Source of the DNA: an uncultured Lachnospiraceae bacterium
GTDB lineage: Bacteria > Bacillota > Clostridia > Lachnospirales > Lachnospiraceae
Length of the DNA: 64,000 nucleotides
Reading direction: 5' to 3'
Assembly (NCBI GenBank): GCA_959022495.1
Contig: CAUEYX010000012.1
Location: 1 to 64,000 of the forward strand
A model generated the notes under the pieces. The model did not search any database. It saw only the letters and a program-made list of their open reading frames with translations, and had not been told where the DNA came from. A program made the position numbers and the translations under genes. Shown here in pieces: positions 30,801 to 40,277 of this stretch; within the stretch, counting starts at the first letter, position 1; every line of letters begins with the position of its first letter.

Positions 30801-33794
30801 TCATCTCAGCAGATATGCATAGTCCGTGCAGACTGTCTCCATCAGTCTGAGCAGTCCTTCCGGTATCCTCGTCTCTTCGCCTTTTGTCCACACATAGGTT
30901 TCCCCGAAGAAGCGTACCTTACATTTCACCGCGTCTTTGTCAAGGACTGTGAATCCCTGGTTCTTGCTGTCTTCCATATCCTTCTCATCTGCGAACAGTG
31001 TGAACTTGTCAAGATACGGCGCGCTGTCGTACGGGCAGAAGCTCTTGCAGTTGCCGCATTCGTTGCACATATAGTCCACATGGATGATCTGGTGCTTCTC
31101 CATGCCCGGAACGCGGATCGAGATATTCGCCCGGTTCGGACATACCTCCACGCAGTTCTCGCAGATGCCGGAGCATCCAAGGCAGCGGTTCGTCTCTTCA
31201 CGTCCTTCCTTCATGTCCGCCAGATTTCCGCGTTTGCCGTAGATCTTCTCCTCGTCTGTTGCGGACGGGATATCCTTTACAAGTGCTTCGCCGATGACAG
31301 CCTCCGCTGCTTTCAGACCGTCGCGGATTCCTTCTACTACCGTCGCCGGTCCGCCGAGACCGTCGCCCACTACATAGACGCCCTTAAGGTTTGTCTCACA
31401 GGTGTCCTCATTGACAAGAGCACGTCCTCTTTCATTGACGTTGATGCCGTTCGCCTCGTAGAAGCCTGTGGGAACTCTCTCGCCGACTGCCGCGATCACG
31501 GTATCCGCCGGGATCTCTTTCTCTTCGTCTGTCTCCACAACGCCTCTTCTGCCTGACGCGTCGATATCGCCCAGCTTCATGACCTTGCAGAGCAGCTTCC
31601 CGTCTTCCAGTTTCACAGGGGACAACAGTTCCATGAATTCCACGCCGTCCTCGACTGCCATCTCAAGCTCTTCCGCGTCTGCCGGCATATAGCGTTTCGT
31701 TCTTCTGTATACCAGATAGGAGTGCTCCACGCCCTTCGTGCGTTTCGCTGCTCTGGCTGTATCCATGGCTGTATTACCGCCGCCGATGACGACGATGTTC
31801 TTGCCGATGTCCAGATTGCCGTCATTTGCCTTATAGTCTGCAAGGAAGGCAAGCGCGTTCACCGGCTCGCCCTTTTCCAGACGGAGCACGCCCGGGTCGG
31901 ATGCGCCCACTGCCACGATCACTGCCGTGTACCCTGCGTTCTTAAGCATATCAAGTTCTTTGATCTCTGTATTTAAGCAGATGTTCACGCCCATCTTCTC
32001 AAGGAGCGCCGCGTCCTTGTCGATGGAAGCTGACGGGATGCGGAATTCCGGGATCACATGGCGCACCACGCCGCCGAGAGCGTCGTTCTTCTCGAAGAGC
32101 GTTACTTCCATTCCGGCTCTTCTTAAGAAATAAGCTGCCGCCATACCAGCCGGACCGCCGCCGATGACTGCTGCCTTGCCCGGTCTTGTCACCGCCGGAG
32201 CTGTCAGTTTCTCCATATATGCGTCATATCCGTTCTCCGCCGCGATCAGCTTCATGTTGCGGATATGTACCGGTTCTTCATAGAAATTGCGGGTACATTT
32301 GCCCATGCAGGCATGTGCGCAGATCGTTCCCGTGATGAACGGAAGCGGGTTCTTCTCTGTGATGACTTCCAGCGCCTCTTCGTATTTGCCCGCGTTTACA
32401 AGCTGAAGATAAGCGGTGATATCCTGATGGATGGGACATCCTTCCTTACACGGCGCCACAAAGCAGTCAAGCAGCGGCACCTGTTTCTTCATCTTTCTGG
32501 ACGGGAGCGGCTTTACTGCCTTCACATGGTGCGGATTCGTCCTCGCGTCCTCGGCAAGCTTCGCGGAAGCCTCCACGCTCACGCCTGTGAACACGTCATT
32601 TTCTTTCTCAAGCAGGGCTGCCATCTGCGCCATACGGTCATACCCGCCCGGTTTTAAGAGCGTGGTCGCCACGGTCACCGGCCAGATGCCTGCTTCCACG
32701 ATGCCCTTGATATTGTGATAATCTGCGCCGCCTGAATAGGAGATGCGCAGTTTTCCGTCGAATTCCTTCGCCAGCTTCGCTGCCAGGGAGATGGACAGCG
32801 GATACAGGGATTTCCCTGACATGTACATCTCTTCGCTGGGGAGCTCGTTCTGCTTCACGTCTACCGGGAATGTATTGGTGATCTTCACGCCGAACTCCAG
32901 GTTCCTCTCCGCGCAGACTGCCATCAGTCTCGTCAGCATGGGGACTGCGTCCTCCCACTGCAGATCATCTTTAAAATGGAAATCACCGAACGCCACATAG
33001 TCATAGCCCATGTCGTCCATAGTCTTCCTCGCGAACTCATATCCGAGGAGTGTGGGATTGCACTTGATAAAGGTATGGAATCCCTTCTCCGTGATCAGAT
33101 ACATGGCAATCCGCTCGATCTCCTGCGGAGGACATCCGTGGAGCGTGGAGATGGTCACGGAGTTGCAGATATCGCCGGAAATGCCTTCGATGTCTTCCTT
33201 TGTCACATGCTCGAACCGGTCCGCATGTTCTAAAAGGTATGCCTTGCAGGACTGGAACACTTCGCTGTCCTGCGCGTGTTTCATAGTATTTAAGAAATTG
33301 TCGATCTTCTCGGACTGGATGCCCGCCAGGTCATAGCCTACGCTGATGTTGAACTGGAAGCCGTCCATGCTGCCAAGTCCGAATTCCTTCGCGATGATCT
33401 TGCAGAGGAACCATGCCTTGATGTACTCTTCCATTGCCTCCGGCACATACAGCTCGGTGGACCACTCGCAGTTGTAGCACTCGTCGTCCGCCTTGATGCA
33501 CGGCTTGTTCACGCATGCGGATAATTCCGCCCCGTCCATGATCTGCACGGTCTTCAGTTCGAAGAAGCGGCTGCCTGTATAGTACGCTGCCACGATGTTC
33601 TGGGCAAGCTGTGTATGCGGTCCTGCCGCCGGTCCTACCGGTGTCTCCAGGGGACGTTCAAAAATGGTCCTGTTATATTTCGCGTCCGCATGATAGGGAT
33701 GGTGCTCACCGAACACGGTTCCCTTCTCTTTCTGCTCTGTCAGTGTCCAGTCAAGAAGCTGGGCAAATGACATGGGTCTCATAATATCACTCAT
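30801..33794 (-). CDS. ygfK: YgfK, putative selenate reductase-like flavoprotein subunit
   Basis: 997 residues. The N-terminal half has a dihydroorotate-dehydrogenase-like fold (TPVGPAAGPHTQLAQNIVAA). Then come GltD-type iron-sulfur motifs (CKEGCPIHQDI, CAHACMGKCTRNF). An FAD/NAD(P) oxidoreductase follows with VIGGGPAGMAAAYFLRRAG (about 540) and VVIGGGNTAMDTARAAKR. The C-terminus has Cys-rich motifs CLGCSGICENCVEVCPN and CNECGNCKSFCPYD. YgfK is a fixed member of the purine/urate cluster and is thought to carry out a reductive step or transfer electrons to NAD(P); its reaction is not settled. AGGAGGTAAGAT precedes the ATG. Confidence 0.9.
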   Translation of the reverse strand: MSDIMRPMSFAQLLDWTLTEQKEKGTVFGEHHPYHADAKYNRTIFERPLETPVGPAAGPHTQLAQNIVAAYYTGSRFFELKTVQIMDGAELSACVNKPCIKADDECYNCEWSTELYVPEAMEEYIKAWFLCKIIAKEFGLGSMDGFQFNISVGYDLAGIQSEKIDNFLNTMKHAQDSEVFQSCKAYLLEHADRFEHVTKEDIEGISGDICNSVTISTLHGCPPQEIERIAMYLITEKGFHTFIKCNPTLLGYEFARKTMDDMGYDYVAFGDFHFKDDLQWEDAVPMLTRLMAVCAERNLEFGVKITNTFPVDVKQNELPSEEMYMSGKSLYPLSISLAAKLAKEFDGKLRISYSGGADYHNIKGIVEAGIWPVTVATTLLKPGGYDRMAQMAALLEKENDVFTGVSVEASAKLAEDARTNPHHVKAVKPLPSRKMKKQVPLLDCFVAPCKEGCPIHQDITAYLQLVNAGKYEEALEVITEKNPLPFITGTICAHACMGKCTRNFYEEPVHIRNMKLIAAENGYDAYMEKLTAPAVTRPGKAAVIGGGPAGMAAAYFLRRAGMEVTLFEKNDALGGVVRHVIPEFRIPSASIDKDAALLEKMGVNICLNTEIKELDMLKNAGYTAVIVAVGASDPGVLRLEKGEPVNALAFLADYKANDGNLDIGKNIVVIGGGNTAMDTARAAKRTKGVEHSYLVYRRTKRYMPADAEELEMAVEDGVEFMELLSPVKLEDGKLLCKVMKLGDIDASGRRGVVETDEEKEIPADTVIAAVGERVPTGFYEANGINVNERGRALVNEDTCETNLKGVYVVGDGLGGPATVVEGIRDGLKAAEAVIGEALVKDIPSATDEEKIYGKRGNLADMKEGREETNRCLGCSGICENCVEVCPNRANISIRVPGMEKHQIIHVDYMCNECGNCKSFCPYDSAPYLDKFTLFADEKDMEDSKNQGFTVLDKDAVKCKVRFFGETYVWTKGEETRIPEGLLRLMETVCTDYAYLLR

Positions 33795-33810
33795 ATCTTA
33801 CCTCCTATAT

Positions 33811-33862
33811 TCACTTGTGCCAGAACGCGGCCTTCCCAAAGGAAAAGCCGCCTCGTTCTGTC
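33811..33862 (-). other. Intercistronic hairpin between permease gene and ygfK
   Basis: On the minus strand CAGAACG-GGCGGC...GCCGC-GTTCTG forms a long stem without a following T run. It probably stabilises or partitions the ssnA-permease-ygfK transcript rather than ending it. Confidence 0.45.
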
Positions 33863-33879
33863 CAGGGTTATGTTCTGTC

Positions 33880-35304
33880 TTAAGCTTCCGGTTTGTCTTT
33901 CGGCAGCAGCAGGTTCAGGATCACTGCGAAGATGGTTGCCAATACGACCGGAGATGACGCGAATGTATTGTTGATGATGGACTGGAAGCTCTCAAGGCTC
34001 ATGCTCATGTTCAGCGCGCCGTGGATGCTCTGTGTCATCTGGTTTAAGCAGCCGTCACTTAAGGATACACCCATACCGATGGCGATGGATAATCCGGCGA
34101 CTGTCGTATTTCTGAATGTCAGCTTCTCTGTTGTGAGCAGCTTGATCCCTGTCATGGCAATGGACGCGAATACAGAAGCCACCGCGCCTCCGAGCACGCA
34201 CTGCGGGATCGTACGCAGCAGCGCGGAGAACTTCGGGATCAGACCCGCGATGAGCAGGAATGTCGCTGATAAGGTGAACACGCGTCTTGCCACAACCTTT
34301 GTAGAACCTACGATACCTACGTTCTGGCTGTAAGTCGCCGTCGGAGGACATCCGAAAACAGCGCTGACAATATTGCTGATACCATATCCGATGATACCGC
34401 CGTTTAATTCTCTGTCCGTGGGCAGGCGGTCCATGCCGCCGCTTGTGGTTGCGGAGAAATCTCCCATCGCCTGGATGGAATTCACAAGGAAAAGGATCGC
34501 CAGCGGTATAATGGCTGACACGTCAAACCGGATACCAAACGCTGCCGGCGTCGGGATCTGTATCCAGCCTGCGCTGGAAAGCGCGGAGAAATCAACCATT
34601 CCGAAGCAGAGCGCCAGGATGTAACCGCAGATCAGGCCGATGAGGATGGACGCCAGCTTGAACAGACCTTTTCCATAATGGTTCAGAGCCACCACAATGC
34701 CCAGTGTCACGAACGCAACCAGCCAGTTCTGCCAGGAACCGTATACAAGCGCCTCTGTCTTGCCCTGCTGCTCTACGACCAGCTCATAGGTATTGGAGGA
34801 GTTTCCTGCCATGTAGTTGATTGCCGTCGTATAAAGCGACAGACCGATGGCAAAGATAACCGTCCCGATCACGAGCGGAGGGAACACCTTGCGGATCTGC
34901 TTGATGGTCAGTCCTACCACGATCGCTACCACACCGCCGATGATCATGGCGCCGAAAATGGTATCCACGTCCTTCGCCTGCGCCGCGATTGCCGTCATGG
35001 TCGGCACATAAGCGAAACTCACGCCGATGATGACCGGAAGGTTCGATCCCAGATGGAACCTTCCCCCGTATAACTGCAGGAATGTGGAGAGCGCCGCGAA
35101 TACAAGGGATACCTGGATGAGCAGTCCCATGTTCACATTGCCGCCCGCGTTGTTCGCCGCATTTGCGACGAGGATCGCCGGTGTTACGCATCCCACGACT
35201 GCGGCAAGCACATGCTGTGCCGCCAGCGGGAGCATCTGTCCGAATGACGGCTTGCCGTCCCATTTAAAGAGTTCCGAGTTGTCTCTTTTTGCTTTGTTGT
35301 CCAT
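33880..35304 (-). CDS. NCS2 family purine (xanthine/urate) permease
   Basis: 474 residues with about 12-14 hydrophobic segments. The NCS2 signature is present as SQNVGIVGSTKV (about 323), together with 'GDFSATTSGGMDRLPTDREL', which forms part of the substrate site in this family. These carriers take up xanthine, urate or uracil with H+ or Na+. Its place between ssnA and ygfK argues for a purine such as urate or xanthine. AGGAGGAAAAATAAA precedes the ATG. Exact substrate cannot be read from sequence. Confidence 0.9.
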   Translation of the reverse strand: MDNKAKRDNSELFKWDGKPSFGQMLPLAAQHVLAAVVGCVTPAILVANAANNAGGNVNMGLLIQVSLVFAALSTFLQLYGGRFHLGSNLPVIIGVSFAYVPTMTAIAAQAKDVDTIFGAMIIGGVVAIVVGLTIKQIRKVFPPLVIGTVIFAIGLSLYTTAINYMAGNSSNTYELVVEQQGKTEALVYGSWQNWLVAFVTLGIVVALNHYGKGLFKLASILIGLICGYILALCFGMVDFSALSSAGWIQIPTPAAFGIRFDVSAIIPLAILFLVNSIQAMGDFSATTSGGMDRLPTDRELNGGIIGYGISNIVSAVFGCPPTATYSQNVGIVGSTKVVARRVFTLSATFLLIAGLIPKFSALLRTIPQCVLGGAVASVFASIAMTGIKLLTTEKLTFRNTTVAGLSIAIGMGVSLSDGCLNQMTQSIHGALNMSMSLESFQSIINNTFASSPVVLATIFAVILNLLLPKDKPEA

Positions 35305-35327
35305 TTTATTTTTCCTCCTGTTGGCTG

Positions 35328-36662
35328 TTATCGGCTGTTGATCCGTCCGGCAAGCTCCTTTGCCGCCTGACGGCAGTCTGCCATGACCTTCGCCTCGTCG
35401 ATCTGTGTCAGTCTTCTGTCTTTCATAAGCACCTTGCCATTTGCAACCGTAGTCACAACGTCGTGTCCTGTCACGCCAAATACAAGGTGTCCGTTGATAT
35501 TGTTCTCGTTCAGCGGCGTGAGCGGATCGTAAGCCACGATGATCACATCGCCTGCCGCGCCCTCTTTTAAGACGCCCAGCTCCGGCTCGAAGTATCTGCC
35601 CGCGATCTTGGCATTGTTTTCAAATAACATCTGCGGCACTTCCGCCCATGCCGTATTGGGATCGCAGAGGTGATGCTTGTGGAGCACATTCGCCACCTTG
35701 AAGGATTCCATCATGTCATGGGTATAACCGTCTGTTCCCAGACCGGTCAGGATCCCTCTGTGTACCAGTTCCATGGTCGGCGGGCAGCCGCAGGCATTGC
35801 CCATGTTGGATTCCGGATTATGTACGACCATGGTATCTGTTTCCTTAATTAAATCCATCTCGTGCGGATTGATGTAGATGCAGTGTCCGAGAAGCGTCTT
35901 CTCCCCGAGGATGTTATGATCCATCAGTCTGTCCACGATCCGCTTGCCGTAATGCTTCAGACAATGATGAAGGTCTTCGATGCCTTCCGCCACATGGATG
36001 TGATATCCCACTTCATCCGGCTTGTTCGCAGCCGCCAATTCCATGGTCTCGTCCGAGATCGTAAACTGCGCGTGCATACCCATCATGCCGGCGATCATAC
36101 CGCTGTCGTCCTTCAATGCGTGGCGGATGAACTCCGCATTTTCCATGACAGAGGCTCTCGCCTTGTCCATGCCGTCCCTGTCGGAAATTTCATAGCAGAG
36201 ACAGGAGCGCACGCCTGCTTCCTTCGCCGCTTTCTCGATCTCAAAAAGAGAGCCTCCGATCGAGCCGAAACTTGCATGATGGTCAAAGATCGTCGTCACA
36301 CCGCACTTGATACAATCTATATAAGTAGCCATGGCGCTCAAATAAGTATCCTTCAGTGTGAGGTTCCGGTCGATGGTCCACCACATCCCGTCCAGGATAT
36401 CAAGGAATCCGTTCGGGTTGTAGCCATTGATGGAAAGCCCTCTTGCAAATGAGCTGTAAATATGTTCGTGTACATTGATAAACGCAGGCATGATCAGCCC
36501 GCCTTTCGCGTCGATGTACTCCGCGTCCGGGTACGCCGCGCGGATATCCTGCGTGGTCCCGACCCGGCAGATGGTGGCGCCGTCAACGGCAACCGCTCCG
36601 TCTTCGATGAACGGACATGCGGCGTCTCTTGTGATCACTTTTCCGTTTCCTAAAACAAGCAT
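35328..36662 (-). CDS. ssnA: SsnA amidohydrolase
   Basis: 444 residues of the amidohydrolase superfamily, close to guanine/chlorohydrolase-type deaminases. Metal-site motifs: NVHEHIYSSFARG (about 62), DHHAS, HIHVAEG (about 222), LLGHCIYI, GLGTDGYTHD (about 305). SsnA is constant in the purine/urate cluster and is believed to act on a ring-opened or deaminable purine intermediate. ATG 36662 has AAAGGAGAAGAGG upstream. It is the first leftward gene after the divergent promoter region and so the head of that operon. Confidence 0.9.
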   Translation of the reverse strand: MLVLGNGKVITRDAACPFIEDGAVAVDGATICRVGTTQDIRAAYPDAEYIDAKGGLIMPAFINVHEHIYSSFARGLSINGYNPNGFLDILDGMWWTIDRNLTLKDTYLSAMATYIDCIKCGVTTIFDHHASFGSIGGSLFEIEKAAKEAGVRSCLCYEISDRDGMDKARASVMENAEFIRHALKDDSGMIAGMMGMHAQFTISDETMELAAANKPDEVGYHIHVAEGIEDLHHCLKHYGKRIVDRLMDHNILGEKTLLGHCIYINPHEMDLIKETDTMVVHNPESNMGNACGCPPTMELVHRGILTGLGTDGYTHDMMESFKVANVLHKHHLCDPNTAWAEVPQMLFENNAKIAGRYFEPELGVLKEGAAGDVIIVAYDPLTPLNENNINGHLVFGVTGHDVVTTVANGKVLMKDRRLTQIDEAKVMADCRQAAKELAGRINSR

Positions 36663-36760
36663 CCTCTCTTCTCCTTTTTTATTGAATTTACACACATCAC
36701 CTTTGACACATCTTCTCGTTTTTCTGTGCATTTCGCATATAAATACCTCTTACTCCATAT

Positions 36761-36789
36761 AGAATACCATTAAATGTGTATAAATGCAA
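36761..36789 (-). promoter_or_regulatory. Leftward promoter of the ssnA operon
   Basis: TTGCAT (36784-36789), 17-bp spacer, TATTCT (36761-36766), about 100 bp before the ssnA ATG. Weak hexamers next to the palindromes fit an activator-dependent promoter. Confidence 0.6.
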
Positions 36790-36797
36790 CCTGAATT

Positions 36798-36832
36798 CTA
36801 AATAATTTTTAGATTACCTAAAAAATTTTTAG
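36798..36832. promoter_or_regulatory. Twin palindromic operators of the purine cluster
   Basis: CTAAATAATTTTTAG (36798-36812) and CTAAAAAATTTTTAG (36818-36832) lie 20 bp apart centre to centre, on one face of the helix for two turns. They fall between the two divergent promoters, 9 bp upstream of each -35 hexamer. Likely bound by the YheO-type regulator encoded beside them. Confidence 0.7.
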
Positions 36833-36840
36833 AAAAAGTG

Positions 36841-36868
36841 TTGACACCGGCTTTTTTTATGCTATGAT
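36841..36868 (+). promoter_or_regulatory. Rightward promoter of the regulator/ygeX arm
   Basis: TTGACA (36841-36846), 16-bp spacer, TATGAT (36863-36868), about 70 bp before the regulator ATG. No second convincing promoter was seen before ygeX. Confidence 0.7.
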
Positions 36869-36937
36869 TGGTTTAGAGACACACATCACATTTACATTTT
36901 CTCTCTGGCTTTATGCTTAGAAAAGGCAGGTGAAAAA

Positions 36938-37585
36938 ATGGTCCACAAACTTGAGTTTTTAAAACAGCTCGCGCACGGTCTCACCGCTCAGTTCGGGAAT
37001 TCCTGCGAAGTCGTGATCCATGACCTGAAAAGGAAAGATCTGGACAGTTCCATCGTCTACATCGAGAATGGTCATGTGTCGAACCGCCATACCGGGGACG
37101 GTCCTTCAGGTATCGTGCTGGAGACGCTTCGCTCCGATCCGTCCAAGGTGAAAGATAAACTCGCTTATCTCACCCGCACAGACGACGGCAGGATCTTAAA
37201 ATCCAGCACCCTCTATATCCGGGATGAGGACGGCAGGGTCGCCTACATTTTTTCCATTAATTATGACATCACGACACTGCTTGCCATGGAGAATACGCTC
37301 CACGGCCTGGTACATACTGAGCCTGAAGAGGATGCGGAAGAAAAAAATCCAGACGCGCCTCAGACCATCACCCACAACGTGACCGAGCTTCTGGACCTGC
37401 TCATTGAACAGGCGATCGCGAAAGTCGGGAAGCCTGTAGCGCTCATGAACAAGGACGACAAGGTCGCTGTGGTACAGTACTTAAACAACGCCGGAGCGTT
37501 CCTGATCACAAAGTCAGGGGACAAAGTCTCCTCCCTTCTCGGGATATCAAAATTTACATTGTACAGCTACATGGACAAAAACTGA
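36938..37585 (+). CDS. YheO-type PAS/HTH transcriptional regulator
   Basis: 215 residues. The N-terminal YheO-like PAS domain (about 5-115) shows 'FGNSCEVVIHDLKRKDLDSS' and SSTLYIRDEDGRVAYIFSINYD. The C-terminal HTH_22 domain (about 145-215) shows VKYLN-like VVQYLNNAGAFLITKSGDKV and LGISKFTLYSYM. Such proteins (DauR group) sense small metabolites and control catabolic genes. AGGTGAAAAA precedes the ATG. It sits between the two arms of the purine cluster next to twin palindromes, so it is the probable purine-responsive regulator; ligand unknown. Confidence 0.85.
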   Translation: MVHKLEFLKQLAHGLTAQFGNSCEVVIHDLKRKDLDSSIVYIENGHVSNRHTGDGPSGIVLETLRSDPSKVKDKLAYLTRTDDGRILKSSTLYIRDEDGRVAYIFSINYDITTLLAMENTLHGLVHTEPEEDAEEKNPDAPQTITHNVTELLDLLIEQAIAKVGKPVALMNKDDKVAVVQYLNNAGAFLITKSGDKVSSLLGISKFTLYSYMDKN

Positions 37586-37713
37586 GCATGCGGCAGGAGG
37601 ACATCTCCTGACGCGCAGGCTTGCCTGCAGGCGGCATGGAGTGTCGGTCCCGGCATATGGCGGCATGCGAAAAATGTTACTTAAGGAAACAATTAATATA
37701 AGGAGGTTCCACA

Positions 37714-38919
37714 ATGGAAACAATCAAATGGGCAGTAAACAACATGCCGAAGACCGACGACGCGCAGCTGAAGGTCATGGGGCTTGATGAGGTGAAAAAG
37801 GCACGTGCTTTCCACGAAAGCTTTCCCCAGTACACAGTCACACCGCTGGCGAAGCTGGACCACATGGCAGCGCACCTTGGTCTCAAAGAAGTATACATAA
37901 AGGATGAATCCTACCGCTTCGGGCTGAACGCCTTCAAGGTGCTCGGCGGTTCCTTCGCCATGGCGCGCTACATTGCGAAGCAGACCGGAAAAGATGTATC
38001 AGAACTTCCTTATAATGTGCTCACATCCGAAGAGCTCCGCAAAGAATTCGGTCAGGCGACCTTCTTCACAGCCACGGACGGAAACCACGGGCGCGGAGTG
38101 GCGTGGGCGGCAAATAAACTGGGACAGAAAGCAGTCGTCCTCATGCCCAAGGGCACCACAGAGACACGGCTGAACAACATCCTCGCAGAAGGCGCCCAGG
38201 CGACCATCGAGGAATACAACTATGACGAATGTGTCCGCATGGCAAATGCCATGGCAGAGAAGACCGAGAACGGCGTCATGGTACAGGATACCGCATGGGA
38301 CGGCTATGAGGAGATTCCGGCGTGGATCATGCAGGGCTACGGTACCATGGCAATGGAGGCTGACGACCAGCTCCACGGTTATGGATGCGAGCGTCCGACC
38401 CATGTGTTCATCCAGGCAGGCGTCGGTTCCCTCGCGGGAGCGGTCCAGGGATATTTCGCCAACCGCTATCCTGAGAACCCGCCGAAGGTCATCGTCGTGG
38501 AAGCTGAGGCTGCCGCATGTCTGTACAAAGGCGCATGCGCGGGAGACGGCGACATCCGCATCGTGGACGGCGACATGGTGACCATCATGGCAGGACTTGC
38601 CTGCGGCGAGCCAAACACCATCTCATGGGATATCTTAAAGAACCACGTTGATACCTTCGTCGCATCCCCGGACTGGGTAGCGGCAAGAGGCATGCGGATG
38701 CTGGCGGCGCCGATCAAAGGCGACCAGCCGGTGACATCCGGCGAATCCGGGGCAGCGCCCTTCGGAACACTTGCGTGCATCATGACAATGGATGAGTACA
38801 AACCTCTCAGAGATCATCTGGGTCTGGATGAGAACTCCAAAGTCCTCCTCTTCTCCACGGAGGGAGACACAGACCCGCAGAGGTACGAATCCATCGTCTG
38901 GGGCGGTAACGACCGATAG
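37714..38919 (+). CDS. ygeX: Diaminopropionate ammonia-lyase YgeX
   Basis: 401 residues, a fold-type II PLP enzyme. The Schiff-base Lys is in RFGLNAFKVLGGSFA (about residue 76) and the phosphate-binding loop region is TATDGNHGRGVAWA. A Gly-rich loop with GVGSLAGAV and the C-terminal SGESGAAPFG follow. It splits 2,3-diaminopropionate to pyruvate and two ammonia via 2-aminoacrylate. In the purine route diaminopropionate derives from the opened ring. AAGGAGGTTCCACA precedes the ATG. Head of the rightward catabolic genes. Confidence 0.95.
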   Translation: METIKWAVNNMPKTDDAQLKVMGLDEVKKARAFHESFPQYTVTPLAKLDHMAAHLGLKEVYIKDESYRFGLNAFKVLGGSFAMARYIAKQTGKDVSELPYNVLTSEELRKEFGQATFFTATDGNHGRGVAWAANKLGQKAVVLMPKGTTETRLNNILAEGAQATIEEYNYDECVRMANAMAEKTENGVMVQDTAWDGYEEIPAWIMQGYGTMAMEADDQLHGYGCERPTHVFIQAGVGSLAGAVQGYFANRYPENPPKVIVVEAEAAACLYKGACAGDGDIRIVDGDMVTIMAGLACGEPNTISWDILKNHVDTFVASPDWVAARGMRMLAAPIKGDQPVTSGESGAAPFGTLACIMTMDEYKPLRDHLGLDENSKVLLFSTEGDTDPQRYESIVWGGNDR

Positions 38920-38966
38920 ATGTAACCTATTGATGATACATAACACAAAAAAGGAGAAAGATTATT

Positions 38967-40277
38967 ATGGATTTCAACAAGATCAAAGAAGCTGCACAGA
39001 ACTATGAAAAAGACATGACCGCATTTCTGCGCGCCATCGTGAAGAACCCGGGCGAGAGCTGCGACGAGAAAGCGCACATCGAGACCATCGCCGCTGAGAT
39101 GAAGAAACTGGACTTCGACGAAGTCGTCATCGATCCCCAGGGAAATGTCATCGGCTACATGGGAACCGGCGACAAGATCATCGCATTTGACGCGCACATT
39201 GATACCGTAGGTATCGGAAACATTGAGAACTGGACATTCGACCCGTACGAGGGATATGAGACGGATACCGAGATCGGCGGACGCGGCGTGTCCGACCAGT
39301 GCGGCGGTATCGTATCCGCTACATACGGCGCAAGGATCATGAAAGACCTTGACCTCATCCCGGAGGGATGCAAGATCATGGTGGTGGGAACTGTTCAGGA
39401 AGAGGACTGCGACGGCCTGTGCTGGCAGTACATCATCAACGAAGACAAGATCCGTCCGGAGTTTGTCGTATCTACTGAGCCCACAGACGGCGGTATCTAC
39501 AGAGGACAGCGCGGACGTATGGAGATCCGCGTGGACGTCAAAGGCGTATCCTGCCACGGTTCCGCTCCGGAGCGCGGCGACAACGCGATCTACAAGATGG
39601 CTGACATCCTTCAGGATGTGCGTTCCCTCAACGGGAACGACGACGCTGACGAGACCGAGATCAAAGGTCTGGTAAAAATGCTCAACCCGAAATACAACCC
39701 GGACTGGGAAGAGGCACGTTTCCTCGGACGCGGTACTGTCACTGTATCCCAGATCTTCTACACATCCCCGAGCCGCTGCGCGGTAGCGGATTCCTGCGCG
39801 GTATCACTTGACCGCCGCATGACATTCGGCGAGACATGGGAGAGCTGCCTGGACGAGATCCGCGCACTCCCGAGCGTACAGAAATATGGCGATGACGTCG
39901 TTGTATCCATGTACAACTATGACCGCCCGTCTTACACAGGATGCGTATATGAGATCGAGTGCTACTTCCCGACATGGGCGATCCCGAAGGATCACAAGGT
40001 AACAAAGGCTCTTGAGAAAGCTTACACATCCCTGTACGGCGACAAGAGGATCGGCGCTGAAGAAACTCTGGAAATGCGCCAGGCACGCCCGCTGACAGAC
40101 AAGTGGACATTCTCCACAAACGGCGTATCCATCATGGGAAGAAACGGCATCCCGTGCATCGGATTCGGACCGGGAGCTGAGGCTCAGGCACACGCGCCGA
40201 ACGAGAAGACATGGAAACAGGATCTCGTGACATGCGCGGCTGTATATGCGGCACTGCCGAAATCCTACTGCGAGTAA
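38967..40277 (+). CDS. ygeY: YgeY, M20-family amidohydrolase/deacylase
   Basis: 436 residues of the M20 metallopeptidase superfamily. Metal ligands are seen in AFDAHIDTVGIG (about 75), GVSDQCGG (Asp about 111) and VQEEDCDGL (Glu-Glu about 145), with the C-terminal His in GPGAEAQAHAPNEK (about 410). The family member YgeY is tied to selenium-dependent hydroxylase clusters and probably removes an acyl or carbamoyl group from a diaminopropionate precursor. AAAAGGAGAAAG precedes the ATG. Codon use is highly biased in ygeX to carbamate kinase, suggesting strong expression. Confidence 0.9.
   Translation: MDFNKIKEAAQNYEKDMTAFLRAIVKNPGESCDEKAHIETIAAEMKKLDFDEVVIDPQGNVIGYMGTGDKIIAFDAHIDTVGIGNIENWTFDPYEGYETDTEIGGRGVSDQCGGIVSATYGARIMKDLDLIPEGCKIMVVGTVQEEDCDGLCWQYIINEDKIRPEFVVSTEPTDGGIYRGQRGRMEIRVDVKGVSCHGSAPERGDNAIYKMADILQDVRSLNGNDDADETEIKGLVKMLNPKYNPDWEEARFLGRGTVTVSQIFYTSPSRCAVADSCAVSLDRRMTFGETWESCLDEIRALPSVQKYGDDVVVSMYNYDRPSYTGCVYEIECYFPTWAIPKDHKVTKALEKAYTSLYGDKRIGAEETLEMRQARPLTDKWTFSTNGVSIMGRNGIPCIGFGPGAEAQAHAPNEKTWKQDLVTCAAVYAALPKSYCE

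Noticed and set aside
36861..37713. A separate promoter before ygeX
   Set aside because: The 128-bp gap contains only GC-rich hairpins and no hexamer pair of good spacing, so ygeX is best read as transcribed from the regulator promoter.
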